A stretch of 64,000 bases of DNA. It comes from Leptobrachium leishanense (Eukaryota > Chordata > Amphibia > Anura > Megophryidae). The DNA is taken from positions 85,897,877 to 85,961,876 of the forward strand of contig CM019063.1 of NCBI GenBank assembly GCA_009667805.1, read 5' to 3'. Positions 11,347-21,854 of this stretch are shown here, one piece after another (the stretch's first letter is position 1; each line of letters starts with the position of its first letter). A program made the translations under genes and the position numbers. The notes under the pieces are model-generated. The model had not been told where the DNA came from. It searched no databases and saw only the letters and a program-made list of their open reading frames with translations.

Positions 11347-12293
11347 TTTAGCTCTCACCCCTGGAGGAGCCGCTGAATAAACCTAGGGATAGTCTCACCG
11401 CACTAGGAATTATTACACACCAGCACTGTTGTGGATTTTCTAGTTTTATATACTTTACTAAAAGATAAAGTGTCATAAAATATAAATGCGCGTTGTATGA
11501 ATTTACAGGATGCGTCACGCGGGAAGAACACATGGCGGAAAAAGAATGGTTAACCCCCCTCAGTTCTGGAGTGTAAATCCCGCAAAATAGCTCAAAATAT
11601 ATATATATACAAAGTTTAGGGTACCCGGTTACTGTGTTCGACCGGCCAGTGAACGAAAAAAACAATCTTCGACTAGTCACCGTTGGGGCCCTGTGAATTT
11701 AAACAATATTGCAAGCGTTCGTTTCTGTTTTTGAACTGTGGGCCTGGAGGCCTCTCACCCATCCGTTGAACGAACTGTCCAGCACTAGATGCCTCGACCA
11801 TAGGATCTTTCTCTGCTGTGTACTGGGACTCTGTGCCACCGAATCTGCTCCCCGCTTGCCAAATCTCCGCAACTGGAACAATCGATCCACCGCCTGCACT
11901 CCCAATCGATCGGCGTGGCCTCCTAACGCGGGGTCCTGCCGAAGCCAGCTTGTCCTCCAAACCTCTCAGCACTGGGTAGGTAGGTCACAGCATGATTTCT
12001 GTCCCAATCTCCAGCACCAGTAAGACAGCGTCTGCACTCCGGCCTGGTTGCGATCCCTGACAGCTCCAACGTGCATCCTCTACCTTTCACTGCTCCGCTC
12101 ACTCTCCCCGCCAAACACAAGGCTGCTCCAGTATATCCTCCACCTTGTACCACCCACTTACTGTCCTCACGCAAAGGGTGCTGGGAGATGGAGTCCGCTT
12201 TAACCAGCATAGTCCACAATGCTCCACTCTGTCTCCCTCTAATGGCAGCAATAATTCAATGCACCAGAATACAGTCTTTAAAGCAGCGCTACA
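11347..12293 (-). repeat. Solo LTR, antisense, relative of the LTRs at 41,399 and 51,744
   Basis: On the minus strand this begins TGTAGCGCTGCTTTAAAG (12,293) and ends near 11,347 in a mutated terminus. It matches the PNMA-like element's LTR in blocks: the TTTAAAG start, 'agagggagacagag', 'ggccccaacg..gactagtcg' near 11,680 and the 3' part with 'cagcggctcctcc'. The 4-bp word ATTA flanks it (11,343-11,346 and 12,294-12,297). With no internal region, it is a solo LTR left by recombination. It is clearly diverged, so it represents an older or different subfamily. Confidence 0.8.
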
Positions 12294-12418
12294 ATTACTA
12301 AGGATATAAGAGCAACAAGTAACCTAATTTTGGCCCCGGTCAGTACCAAACTCCCCTCATGTCTTATCTAGATAAGCAAAGAAACAACCCAGATATTTTT
12401 AGCTGTTATTGAAACATA

Positions 12419-13779
12419 CAGGGTTATTCAAAAAGATCCGAATTGTGGCCGAAAGGTAACCGAACAGTGAAATTCAGCATACAGTTACCTTTCCTGGCCA
12501 TTCGGTTATTCAGAGAGCAGGCAGTTCACCAAATGTTGGCGAATTGCCTGCGCGTTCGGTGTCTGAGGGCAGTGAAATCCCCATAGAGAAGCAATGCTTC
12601 GTCTATTCAGAGAACAAAAACCAGCAGTGAAAAGTTGCCAAAATGCCCTGCCATTCGGTGGTTTCATTCGACAGGTTTATTCAGGCGAATCCCATAGGCT
12701 TCAATGTTAAAAATATTCCCGTTTTAATTCAATATCTAATAAACCGTTGATTATAATATTCTGCAGTAAAAAGTCTCTTTATTTTTAGAATCTTTTAAGC
12801 ATTTTTGGGGATTTTTTTCAGGTTTTTTTTAAATCGTTTTTTCGTTTTTCTGTAACAGCCCTTGTTATTATCATTCATAGGACCTGTGGGGGTATAGCCC
12901 AAACGGAGGCTACCTTTGCTGGGAAAAAGGTAGTCCAGGCGAAAGAAAGTTCTTTTAAACCTGTCCAGCAGACAGTATTTTATTTAAAAGGTTGCAATAA
13001 AACAGAAATGAAAACAGAAAATAAACCCTTGCCGCTCAGGCTCTTACTAAACAGTTAGATTCCCTATCTAACAAATGGTGAGCTAACCTCAGCCACCTTA
13101 AACGAACAAAATTACTGTAAGCAACCTTTTTACACACCTTGTAGCTCCCTCAGAAGGCTTTCTGAGTCCCAGGCCAGAGCAACTTCCTGGTTTAGCCTCC
13201 CCTCTTTTATCGCCCCTGATTAAACACCAATCAAGTAATAAGCCCTGGGGAGAGACACAAAACCTGGAAATCCAGACACTACATGCAGCCTGAAAACCTG
13301 GTCTGGATTTACTACTTCTGCATATATGACAGAAACCGAGGGGAAATGTATCGCCCCTCAATGACCTTCCCTTTCCTTATGTCACAGACCTTATGTGTAA
13401 ATTTCAGACATTTTCGTTCTGTAGTTTCTTTGCAAACAGCGTTTCACTTTTCAAACATTCAAGCGTACTGTTTTTTTTTTTTGTTCACTCCCATTCGTCT
13501 GCGGTGTCGGCTTTTTCCGGCGGCTGCTCTGCGCTTTGATCGGCAGCTGCTCGGGTTTCTCCTGTGTGTTTGGCGGGGTTAATCCAGATGTTTTTGCGGG
13601 TTTTGGTGTGCCTTCACTGGGTTTTGAAGTGAGTGTTCGTCGGGTTTGCGGCGGCTTTTCCCTGCGCTACGATGGCCCTGTGGTGCTTGCTGAATACACC
13701 GCAGGGTCGCCGAAATGGGATCGCCGAATCGCACCGAATTGAAGAGAACGAAAAGTCACCGAATGTGCGGTGACTTTTT
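12419..13779 (+). mobile_element. TIR element 'CAGGGTTATTC', copy 1 (3' end lost, carries solo LTR)
   Basis: Begins CAGGGTTATTCAAAAAGATC and matches copies 2 and 3 (19,579 and 35,442, both inverted relative to this one) and copy 4 (38,581). It reaches the 'gaaaagtcaccgaatg' stretch near 13,750 but lacks the final TIR after about 13,779. A solo LTR interrupts it at 12,885-13,386. No transposase is present in any copy, so this is a non-autonomous DNA transposon. Superfamily is uncertain: copy 3 has TAA on both sides, which could suggest PIF/Harbinger. Confidence 0.75.
12885..13386 (-). repeat. Solo LTR, 502 bp, 4-bp target duplication
   Basis: Sequence TGTGGGGG...GTCACA flanked by GACC at 12,881-12,884 and 13,387-13,390. 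The uninterrupted site ('cataggacctt') is seen in copy 4 near 40,521, confirming insertion. On the minus strand a TATA-like GATAAAAGAGG and a late AATAAA can be placed as promoter and poly(A) signal, so I orient it minus. It does not resemble the other LTRs here; 4-bp duplications are found for some retroviral-type elements. Confidence 0.78.
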
Positions 13780-15875
13780 GATTGTCTAGCCGTTGTTCTG
13801 GATTTTTTTTTAAATTTGTGAACCGAAGACCAGTTATCGAAGTCTTACAGTGCCTTTGTATCCAGCAATGGTTGTAAAAGGCATTACACCAAACCCCTGA
13901 CTGTAATCACAATTAATCATTTGATTTCCAATCAACGATAGTCCATTTAAGCAGTTTACTAGTATTTGCTCCTATTTATTCAGTCTTTTGACAACCGAGA
14001 TCCATAACACTAATATCAAATTATGTCATAATAAACATGGCATTTCAATTTTATTGTCCATTATTTGAGTCATTTTGAAAGCGCACAGCTTTATAGATGT
14101 ATTGAAAATCTGAGACAGAGTGTGGAGGAAATTCCCTTGGAACATGCTGCTGAATACATCAAGTAGACAGTAAGACAATAAAACAGAACTGGTAGCTGTG
14201 AAAGTTGACACTAACATTCGCTACTTTGAATTATTGTCCAATTAAAGAGATCTACTTTGCCGGGTTAAAAATCAATCTGCAGTGCTCATACCGGGTAAAC
14301 GAGAGGCATTTAACTCTGTGTAAGCCTTTAACATTTTAATAGCCTGAAAACAAAAGCAAATATGTTATTTGCTGCATTGCAAAACTACTGTAAATGTATG
14401 TGGATGTGTGTATAGAACTCTCCGTTTAATCTAATACATGGAATTCTCAACCATCAAATTAGAAAGGAAGCAAAGCCATCAGTACTCTGATCACATAACC
14501 ACACGAACCCTGACAAACACCAGTCTTTAACATTCCGCCACGATACCCTGGTTACCTCAAATATTCTTTCAATGTGAATTATAGGCCTGACAGTCTTAGA
14601 ACAAAGATTAGATTTATCCCGCTACGGATTTCTTTCACAAAGCAGCTGTATGTATCCGTTTTATCATAGATGAGCTTGGTCTTACTCGGGATGCTGGGTA
14701 CAGTTTTTAAATATTTTTTTTAACTTATCCCTCTGTTTCTCTGTTACTATTTCATTGTGCGCTCCCTCGATTTTAGTTTTATATAGCATGCTGTACAGCC
14801 AGCTATCATCATATAGGGAATTTCATTGAACAGTTGAGGTTTGTAAATAGGATAATAAGTAGGAGGCATTTAATACTTGCTCCCGTTGGATTTATAACGA
14901 CCGCGAACAGCCAAGTCCTAGCATGCTCATGTCTAAATCATTATTTTTATTAAGAGTATCCTGTGATATCATCCCCCTGTTATTAGTTTGTTGGTGATCT
15001 ACATCAAAATTCATGACCTTTTGTTTCAGATCTGTACTCGTGGCTACATGGGATGCTTGCAGTTGATGCCCACTACGCTCTCGATTTGGAAGAGGTCATA
15101 TGGGTTTGTAAAGGAGAGCAGATGGGATGCGTCGGACGGTCAACCTGAAGACACTCACAAAATAAATACATACTTTTTTTGCTTTAGGAATAAATCAAGA
15201 CTATATAATGGATCATAGTAAGGAGTCATAGGACTTTTCTTTTCACAAAATGTAAAAAAATTTAATTTGCGTTAAAAAATATTTCGTTGGAAATCAAATA
15301 TCTGCAAGTTGTTGTACGCCCACACATTACTGTTTTGTAACTGGGCAACTGCTGCATTGACTTTCTTCCTCAAATGCCGCGTTCATTAAAATCCGAGCAC
15401 ACAGTTCATCCAGACAAACAAATACAGCAAGGCTTTGACTATCCTGTAAAGGTATTGTAGATGTTGGGTTCCATCAGTCAAAGAAGTCACAAGACTACTG
15501 ATGTGCTGATATGCAAATTTATCACATTGGCAGGCAACATTTTCCCACAAAATTGGTATTTTCTTCATTGTGGGCTGTTACTCACATTAAATGTAACACA
15601 AACAACATGAATGCTAATTGTGTCTAAAAGTTTCCGCCTTGCATTTAACATTGTAAAGAACAATTATTTATCTAAACCCATTCACTACCAAGTGGTTTTT
15701 CATTAATTTACTGACAGGAACAAATGTTCTCAGGATTTTTCATACCTAGGTAAGTATCCGGCACATTAAAAAATGGGTGCACATCCAAAACGGGACTCCT
15801 TCAACATCGAATCATAAACAATGTTCAATGTAATAGGATGGCTACACCAAGCAAAAATACCAAAAATATATAGGG
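13780..15875. other. Unassigned AT-rich 2.1 kb
   Basis: I recognise no repeat family, gene or RNA. Short open frames at 14,026-14,217 and 14,988-15,218 have no recognisable domain. A pyrimidine tract plus CAG near 15,020-15,031 resembles a splice acceptor, but the following frame shows no known protein. Confidence 0.5.
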
Positions 15876-16440
15876 CTCTATTACACTCTTAAACTGCGGT
15901 ATTTACCGCATATTACAATCCAAATGCAAACGGGTTAAAAAACCTGTTTGCGTTTGGTACCTTGCACTCATCTGCGCGAGGTTACTGTACTTTGTGTCCC
16001 TATACTTAACATGGGGAGCGTAAAGTGTTAATCAGCACTGGATTACAAAGTCCTAACGCTGATTAACGCCTGGCTCTGGTTAGCGAAAAGTTAACCAGAG
16101 CCAGGAAGGACTTGGTGTTAACGGATTCCGATTCTGCAGAATCCGTTAACACAGGCTAAAAAAAAAAAAGTTACTCACCTCCTGTCCCGCGGCGAGGACC
16201 GCGGCTCTGTCCGCCTCCTCCGGCCGGCAGGAACAGGGAAATACTAGGGGGGAAAGTCCCCCCAGTCTCTCCCTGCGTATCCCTATGCCGACCGGCCGCA
16301 TCTCGCGAATCGAGATCCAGCTGGTCATGTGACCGGCCAGGAGAAACTCAATGGAGTACTATGTGATGGATTCAGTACTGTCGTGAATCCATCAGATTTG
16401 ACATGCAGAAGTAACATTGGGCTCCCTCTGCTGGTCAATC
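15876..16440 (-). mobile_element. Hairpin-chain MITE, second family, antisense copy
   Basis: Contains successive short inverted repeats: CCAAATGCAAACGGGTT with its complement near 15,920-15,957, CCTGGCTCTGGTTA with its complement near 16,070-16,105, and GTTAACGGATTC with GAATCCGTTAAC near 16,118-16,151. The phrase 'ctatacttaacatggggagcg' matches the other copies in inverted form (near 34,735 and 55,823). No coding. Ends are approximate. Confidence 0.6.
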
Positions 16441-16690
16441 CATTTTTAATGCTGAGGCTGCTGGCTCATCTCTTACAGGGAGACTGTATACCGGCAGCTT
16501 CAGATACGTACAGTACATCAGCCGTCATGTCAATGTACTGTAAGCTTGATAATATATATAGCAGCAAGGTTGGAATAGTGGTTTGAGACATTAACAGTAA
16601 GAATGGAATAAGGCCCCCAATGTTTAATTCAATTTTTCTAACTTTTTTTTTTTTTGCCAAACTGAGGTATTATTTATTCCACACATTATA

Positions 16691-17227
16691 TACTATATGG
16701 ACAAAAGTATTATGACAACTGACCGTTACACCATTAGAGATTTTTGTGACATCACATTCTGAATATATAGACATTAATATGTAAAAAACAGCTTTCACTG
16801 TTCCGGGAAAGCTTTCCACAAGTTTCGGAGTATTTCTGTGGGATTTTTTGGCAATTCACCCAATGGAGCATTTGTGAGACCAGGCATCGATGTTGGACGA
16901 GAAGACTGGGTTTGCAATATCCATCCATGTACATCCCAAAGGAATTGAATGGGATTGACGTCAGTGGTCTATGTGGGGTGGTCAAGTTCTTCCACACCAA
17001 AGTCATTCAACCACATCTTTATGGATCTTGCTTTGTGCACTGGGGCACAGTCATGCTGGAATAGAAAAGGAGCTCTTCAGAATGACCCATATTTTATAGA
17101 AATGTTTGTAAATGCTGACTGCATGGCTAGGAGCTTGATTTTATACTCCTGTGACAATGGGGCTTATTCTTAATCACCCAAATTCAATAATTAAGAGATG
17201 TGTCCCAATACGTTTGTCAATATAGTG
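16691..17227 (-). mobile_element. Tc1/mariner-like transposon remnant
   Basis: Termini are inverted: CTATATGGACAAAAGTATTA at the left and TTTGTCAATATAG at the right, next to TA dinucleotides as expected for Tc1/mariner. The interior is antisense transposase coding sequence in pieces. About 0.54 kb remains of an expected 1.2-1.6 kb, so it is an internal deletion derivative. Similar elements are common in frogs and fish. Confidence 0.85.
16806..17006 (-). pseudogene. Tc1-like transposase C-terminal fragment
   Basis: Antisense translation gives the Tc1/mariner catalytic C-terminus (FGVEELD, then DVNPIQFLWD, then SRPTSMPGLTNA). The usual NPIE is here NPIQ, so the third acidic catalytic residue is lost, and an in-frame stop lies just upstream. 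Non-functional. Confidence 0.8.
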
Positions 17228-18509
17228 AATATAATGTCAAAAGAGTTGGGTCTTTAGTGCAAGCGATGCAAGGTCTTGGGTCTTTGGTGCAAGTACGATT
17301 ATTTGATATTATATCGTCATGATTCTATATTATTAATAAGGCGCTACTACCGATACTGATAAGAGAATTCCCAGACAATTATTCATGGAAAAAAATGGAA
17401 ACAGGAAATAACGAGGCAGCCTTCCTTCAGTACATGGTATAACTAAATAAAACAGAACTATTGCTCATTCTGTGAAGAAAATGTAGTTATTGAAAGTGTG
17501 TGATCATGCTCTTTAATGTGAATGGATGCTTTGTTAATAATAGCCAAGTCCAACTTTTAATTTCTGAAATATACAGTCTATACTAAAGCGTTCTCAGTGT
17601 GGATCCCGCTACAAGAGCACACAGGGAAAGCACTGCAAGTAAAAAAACAACAAACAGTTATTCCCAAAATTGTTATCCAGTGTAAAGGCAAAATATAATA
17701 TTAAAATAAGCATATTCCTTTCAATTAAAATAATTCTAATCCAATCAACATAAGGTATATGTGTGTAATTTGCTCGGCATCGCTATTATATCGTCGTGTT
17801 AAGAATACTACGTCATTGTAGCATCATTTTTAATAATGCGCACATCATTACTACACAGGTAAACTATTGTGCCCAAAACATTAATGTTTTCAGTTTCTTG
17901 CCTTGCTCATCATCTGATTTTGGTACCCACTTCCAAATTATACATGTCAGTGGAATAGATTGTGCTTCTGGGTGAGCATGCCCTGGCCGTAATCTATGCA
18001 GGACCATAGGCATGCGCAGAGGGGTTTTCCTGCTCACAGAAAAGTTCTCGCTGTCAACCTTTTCGGTTCCAATCGGCACTTTTTGGGTTTTTCTTACTTG
18101 GTTCATAATAAAGAACAGCAAAATTAGCAGTTTTGGCTTATATATAGATTGTATTGGCATGTACACTACTTAAGATATGGACTTTGCGTGGTTATGCATA
18201 GGATCCTATAGCTGAGAAAATTACCCGGTTGTCTTTAATGCCTTGCTGGTTCCTAATGTTCAGTAAATAACAAAAAAACAGCACTTTTTAGATGCATATG
18301 GTAGCTCTGTGTTCATCTCTCAACACAGGACTCAGAAGGTACTGTCAGATACAGAATATTCAATTCATGTAAGATACATTTAATTTTGTTTATTTTATAT
18401 GTTATGGGTAGCATATGAAATTGGGTAAACCGAGCTTTACCCAGGTAAAGCCTGCATGATCCAAATCTGCTCTGTATACCTGCAAAAAAAATGAAATGTT
18501 CGGCCTTTA
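17228..18509. other. Unassigned 1.3 kb
   Basis: No gene found. An ~85 bp block at 17,309-17,392 recurs at 19,178-19,284 ('atgattctatatta.taataaggc.ctac.accgatact.ataa'). The stretch 'gggtaaaccgagctttaccc' near 18,423 forms a short inverted repeat. Confidence 0.5.
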
Positions 18510-18907
18510 GGCTAATGCCAGATGAACGCAATCTGAGCGCACGCTGCGTGCGTGCATAACGGACAGTCGTACTGACGGACGATACTGTAGACACCACAGT
18601 CCGTTTTTTTGGACGGATGTAGAAAGAAAGGGAATTATGGGAAACAAAATGAATATGAAAAATGATAAAAGTCTGACATCTCATCACTCACACAGAACGC
18701 TATGCAGACATGGCGCACTTTGCGCGTCCGTCTAGCGGTTTTACATTCTTGCCTAACTTGCGTCCATTTGCCACGTGCGTTGTGAGTGCGCAGTTCAGTA
18801 CGCACGTATTTTGTGTGTGGGTCTCTATTGATCATGATTCTATGCTATGACGGACGTTAAACTGTGCGGCAACATGGACGTGATCTCTGTGTTTGTCTGA
18901 AGCTTGC
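18510..18907 (-). mobile_element. MITE with GGCTAATG..CAGATGAACG terminus, copy 1
   Basis: Left end GGCTAATGCCAGATGAACGC; right end reads GGCAAGCTTCAGACAAACAC on the minus strand, a loose inverted repeat. A second copy in opposite orientation lies at 30,204-30,672, sharing the termini and internal words such as 'ccacacacga' and 'ttttttggacgg'/'ccgttaaaaaaacgg'. No coding. Superfamily not assigned. Confidence 0.65.
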
Positions 18908-19385
18908 CTAACCCTGATAATCTGCTGACTACCCATGTCCCCTTGGATGAAAGTGATTAAAAATCTTAGGGTTAGCTGTGGATATAGGTAATCCTAGGTT
19001 ATGTTTCAACTGTAACTACTCAAAACTCTAGAAAAGTCATTACCCAGTGGTGTTTGGTTACATCGCACTTTACCCGATTAAACCCGTTGTTTGATTTCAT
19101 TTCAGGCTTTACCCAAAGCCAATGGGTAATGTCAATTTTACCTTGTTAATCCTAGGTTGATCACTGTTTTGAACTTATATAGTCATGATTCTATATTAGT
19201 AATAAGGCACTACCACCGATACTAATAAAGACATTCTTCAAGCATCATTAATAAGAAAATTCCAGCCAATTATTCATGGAACGTTTTGGACTTTACCCGT
19301 AACATATGTATCAAATGCAAGACCTTTCCTTGAAGGATATATATATTTTTTTTTTCTGAGAAAGTATTTTACCATGAAGAATACA

Positions 19386-19546
19386 TTGAGATTTCTCTCG
19401 TTTTCAAGTATGTCCTGGGTGGCGAGTATGTACCGATAGGTGTCTTGCCCAAAAACACTTACTGGAGAGGTGCTCTTGCCAGGATTTGAACCTGTGTCTC
19501 CATGGTCATAGAGAAGTGTTGTTGACTCTACTCCACCCAGATGGTT
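19386..19546 (-). repeat. tRNA-derived SINE with V domain, antisense
   Basis: On the minus strand: a box A-like region (GGAGTAGAGTC), a clear B box GGTTCAAATCC (19,482-19,492), then the conserved central block AAGTGTTTTTGGGCAAGACA. Head plus this block is the plan of V-type SINEs. The same parts occur in tandem at 37,409-38,496. It is not a tRNA gene: there is no acceptor stem and it runs into the SINE body. Confidence 0.72.
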
Positions 19547-19578
19547 ATTGATAATGACCACTGACCAATACACATTTA

Positions 19579-20483
19579 CAGGATTATTCAAAGAGATTCG
19601 AAAAGTCACTGCACGTTCGGTGACTTTTCGTTCTCTTCAATTCGGTTCCTTTTGTCGATCCCATTTCGGTGACCCTGTAGGTGTATTCAGCAAACACCAC
19701 AGGGTCCCTGAATTGCAGGGAAAAGCTGCCGCAAACTCGATGAAAACGAACCGCAAAACACAGCGAATGCACGCCGAAAACCCTCAAAAACATCTGGATT
19801 AACCTGCTGAAAACCACAGAAAAACCCGAGCAGGAGCCGATCACACGCAGCAAAGCCGCCGGAAAAAGCAGAGACCGCAGACAGAGCGAAGTGAATAAAT
19901 TAGGAAAACAGTTTGCATGAATGTTTGAAAAGTGAAACACTGTTTGCAAAAAGACTACTGAGCGAAAATGTCTGAAATTTACATATGAGGTCCAGGGAAT
20001 GATAATAAAGAGGGCTGTTACAGAAAAAATAAGTAAACTTAAAAAAAAAAAACAATTTTAAAAAAAATTAATAAAAATGATTAAAATATCCTAAAAAATC
20101 TATAATAACGAGACTCTTTACTGCAGAATTTTATTATGAACAGTTTACTAGATATTGAATTAAAACAGGAATATTTTTAACATTGAAGCTTATGGGATTC
20201 TTCTGAATAAACTTGCCGAATTAAACCACCGAATGGCAGGGCATTTCGGGAACCTTTCACTGCTGGTTTGTGTTCTCTGAATAGCCGAAGCAGTGCTTTT
20301 TCATGGGGTTTTAACTGCCCTCGAACAGGCACCGAACAGGCACCGTATGTTCAGGCAATTCGCCAGGATTTGGCGAATTGCCTGCTCTCTGGATAGCCGA
20401 ATGGCCAGGAAAGGTAACCGAACGCTGATTTTCAGTGTTCGGTTACGTTTCTCAAGCAATTCGGATCTCTTTGAATAACCCTG
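19579..20483 (-). mobile_element. TIR element 'CAGGGTTATTC', copy 2 (complete)
   Basis: Both termini present: CAGGATTATTCAAAGAGATT at the left and, on the minus strand, CAGGGTTATTCAAAGAGATC at the right. Length 905 bp. Flanks are TTA (left) and ATA (right). Subterminal palindromic parts include 'gaaaagtcactgcacgttcggtgacttttc' (split here over 19,598-19,627). No coding capacity. Confidence 0.8.
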
Positions 20484-20574
20484 ATAGTTATTTTAAAAGA
20501 ATATAACATTCTATCTCTATTGTATTAGCAAATGTTACTTATCTGACCTCATTCTTCAAAATATTTTGGCACAG

Positions 20575-20910
20575 ATCCTGAAGAGGAATTTCACATTCCA
20601 ACATGACAATGACCCAAAGTACACAGACACGTCCACCCAGGACTGGCTTTAGAAAAGGAAAATCAAAGTCTTGGAATGACCCAGTCAGAGTCCATTCTCC
20701 AATCCAGTGGAAAACCTGTGGAATGATTTCCAGAGAGCTGTACAAAGGACAGCACCTCAAAATTTCTAGGAACTTGAACTTTTTTCCAAAGAAGAGCTTG
20801 ATGAAATTCCAAAGTTTAGAAGATGCGCAGAGTTAATGGAGACTTATTTACAAAGACTTGCTGCTGTATTAAATGGAAAAGGTGCTCCCATAAAGTATTA
20901 GTTGGGTGGG
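20575..20910 (+). pseudogene. Tc1-like transposase C-terminal half
   Basis: Translation with frame changes gives FQHDNDPKYT (second catalytic Asp), then WPSQSPFSNPVENLW with the third catalytic acidic residue as Glu, then EELDEIPKFRRCAELM, and a stop after GAPIKY. This order is the DD34E Tc1 core. The N-terminal DNA-binding half is absent, and at least one stop (after DW near 20,650) interrupts it. A different lineage from the remnant at 16,691. Confidence 0.85.
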
Positions 20911-21508
20911 GTGTGCAGAATTATGCAATCAGGGTGTCATAGTTATTTTTTTGTAGTGTTCATAATAATTAGCTAATTTTGTTTTCCTCTGGATTCCAGT
21001 TTGCTGGAAGATCACATTACAGATGGGAAAGGTCTGACCTTTACATTGTTGTTATGTCTGTCGTTACTTTTCCAAAACCTGCCACTTGATAAGGGTGTGT
21101 AGACTTATAAAAATCTACTATATTTTTCAAATTGAAAACATACTGTTATAAATTCCAGGGATGTATGTAACTAGCAATGTATATTTAATAGTAAGATAAT
21201 AAAACTTTAGACCGCGGAAAGGAGCCTGTCGTTTAGAGAATTGTTTAGAGGAAAATCAATTACTACAGATGCACATCCTACCTTGAACTACATCCAATGT
21301 TTGAACATTTCTTTCTGGTTCCTAGATTGTTATTTACGTAATATGATTGACATAATTCCAAAAAGCTTACTAAGAAATTGCACAAAGTAAAATCAGTAAT
21401 TGTGGAAATAAACAGCCACATTAAAACAGGTTGTTTATTCCAAATAATGTATACATAAAACACCACTTTTATCATGCTGGGTTAAATGTGGGCTACTTAA
21501 TATATCTA
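20911..21508. other. Probable Tc1 3' flank and unassigned DNA
   Basis: The first ~220 bp read like the 3' UTR of the Tc1 element ('gtgtgcagaattatgcaatcag' region). Beyond 21,140 I recognise nothing up to the Helitron start. Confidence 0.45.
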
Positions 21509-21523
21509 TCCTATAAAAGAGTA

Positions 21524-21550
21524 AGGCTTGGCGTGTCCGTCGCCAAGCCT
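21524..21550 (+). repeat. Helitron 5' subterminal hairpin
   Basis: AGGCTTGGCG (21,524-21,533), loop TGTCCGT, CGCCAAGCCT (21,541-21,550): a perfect 10-bp stem 15 bp inside the predicted 5' end. Confidence 0.85.
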
Positions 21551-21554
21551 CCTC

Positions 21555-21850
21555 TGCGCATGTGCGGCACGCCCACAGGGTGCTGTGGAGGTTGGGTGCG
21601 CGCGCGCCACCCGCCGCAGCACGCCCAAAGCGTCTTACGGAGGTTGGATGCGCGCGCAGCTGGGTAGGTGCGCGCCTCCCGCAGCAGGACCACCAAAGTG
21701 TGTTGCGGAGGTTGGGTGTGCGCCCAGCCGAGTAGGCACGCAGCCACCCGCCGCAACACGCCCACCACGTGCTTGGGCCGTTGGATGCGCGCGGAATAGG
21801 GTGCGCACGCAGCCAACCGCCGCATCCTGAAAGAACTTGAGGCGCGCGAA
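21555..21850 (+). repeat. GC-rich imperfect tandem block
   Basis: Three to four diverged units of roughly 80-100 bp, each with a 'gtt(g)gatgcgcgcgc' core and a 'ccgccgca.ca.gccca' segment. It leads directly into the minisatellite at 21,855. No coding signal: the open frames on both strands reflect the absence of TA-rich codons. Confidence 0.65.
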
Positions 21851-21854
21851 AACG

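Noticed and set aside
14988..15218. Possible exon after a pyrimidine tract and CAG
   Set aside because: No frame gives a protein I recognise and no matching donor or neighbouring exon is visible.
19440..19546. tRNA gene on the minus strand
   Set aside because: The B box is good, but there is no acceptor stem and the sequence continues as a SINE body with a V domain.
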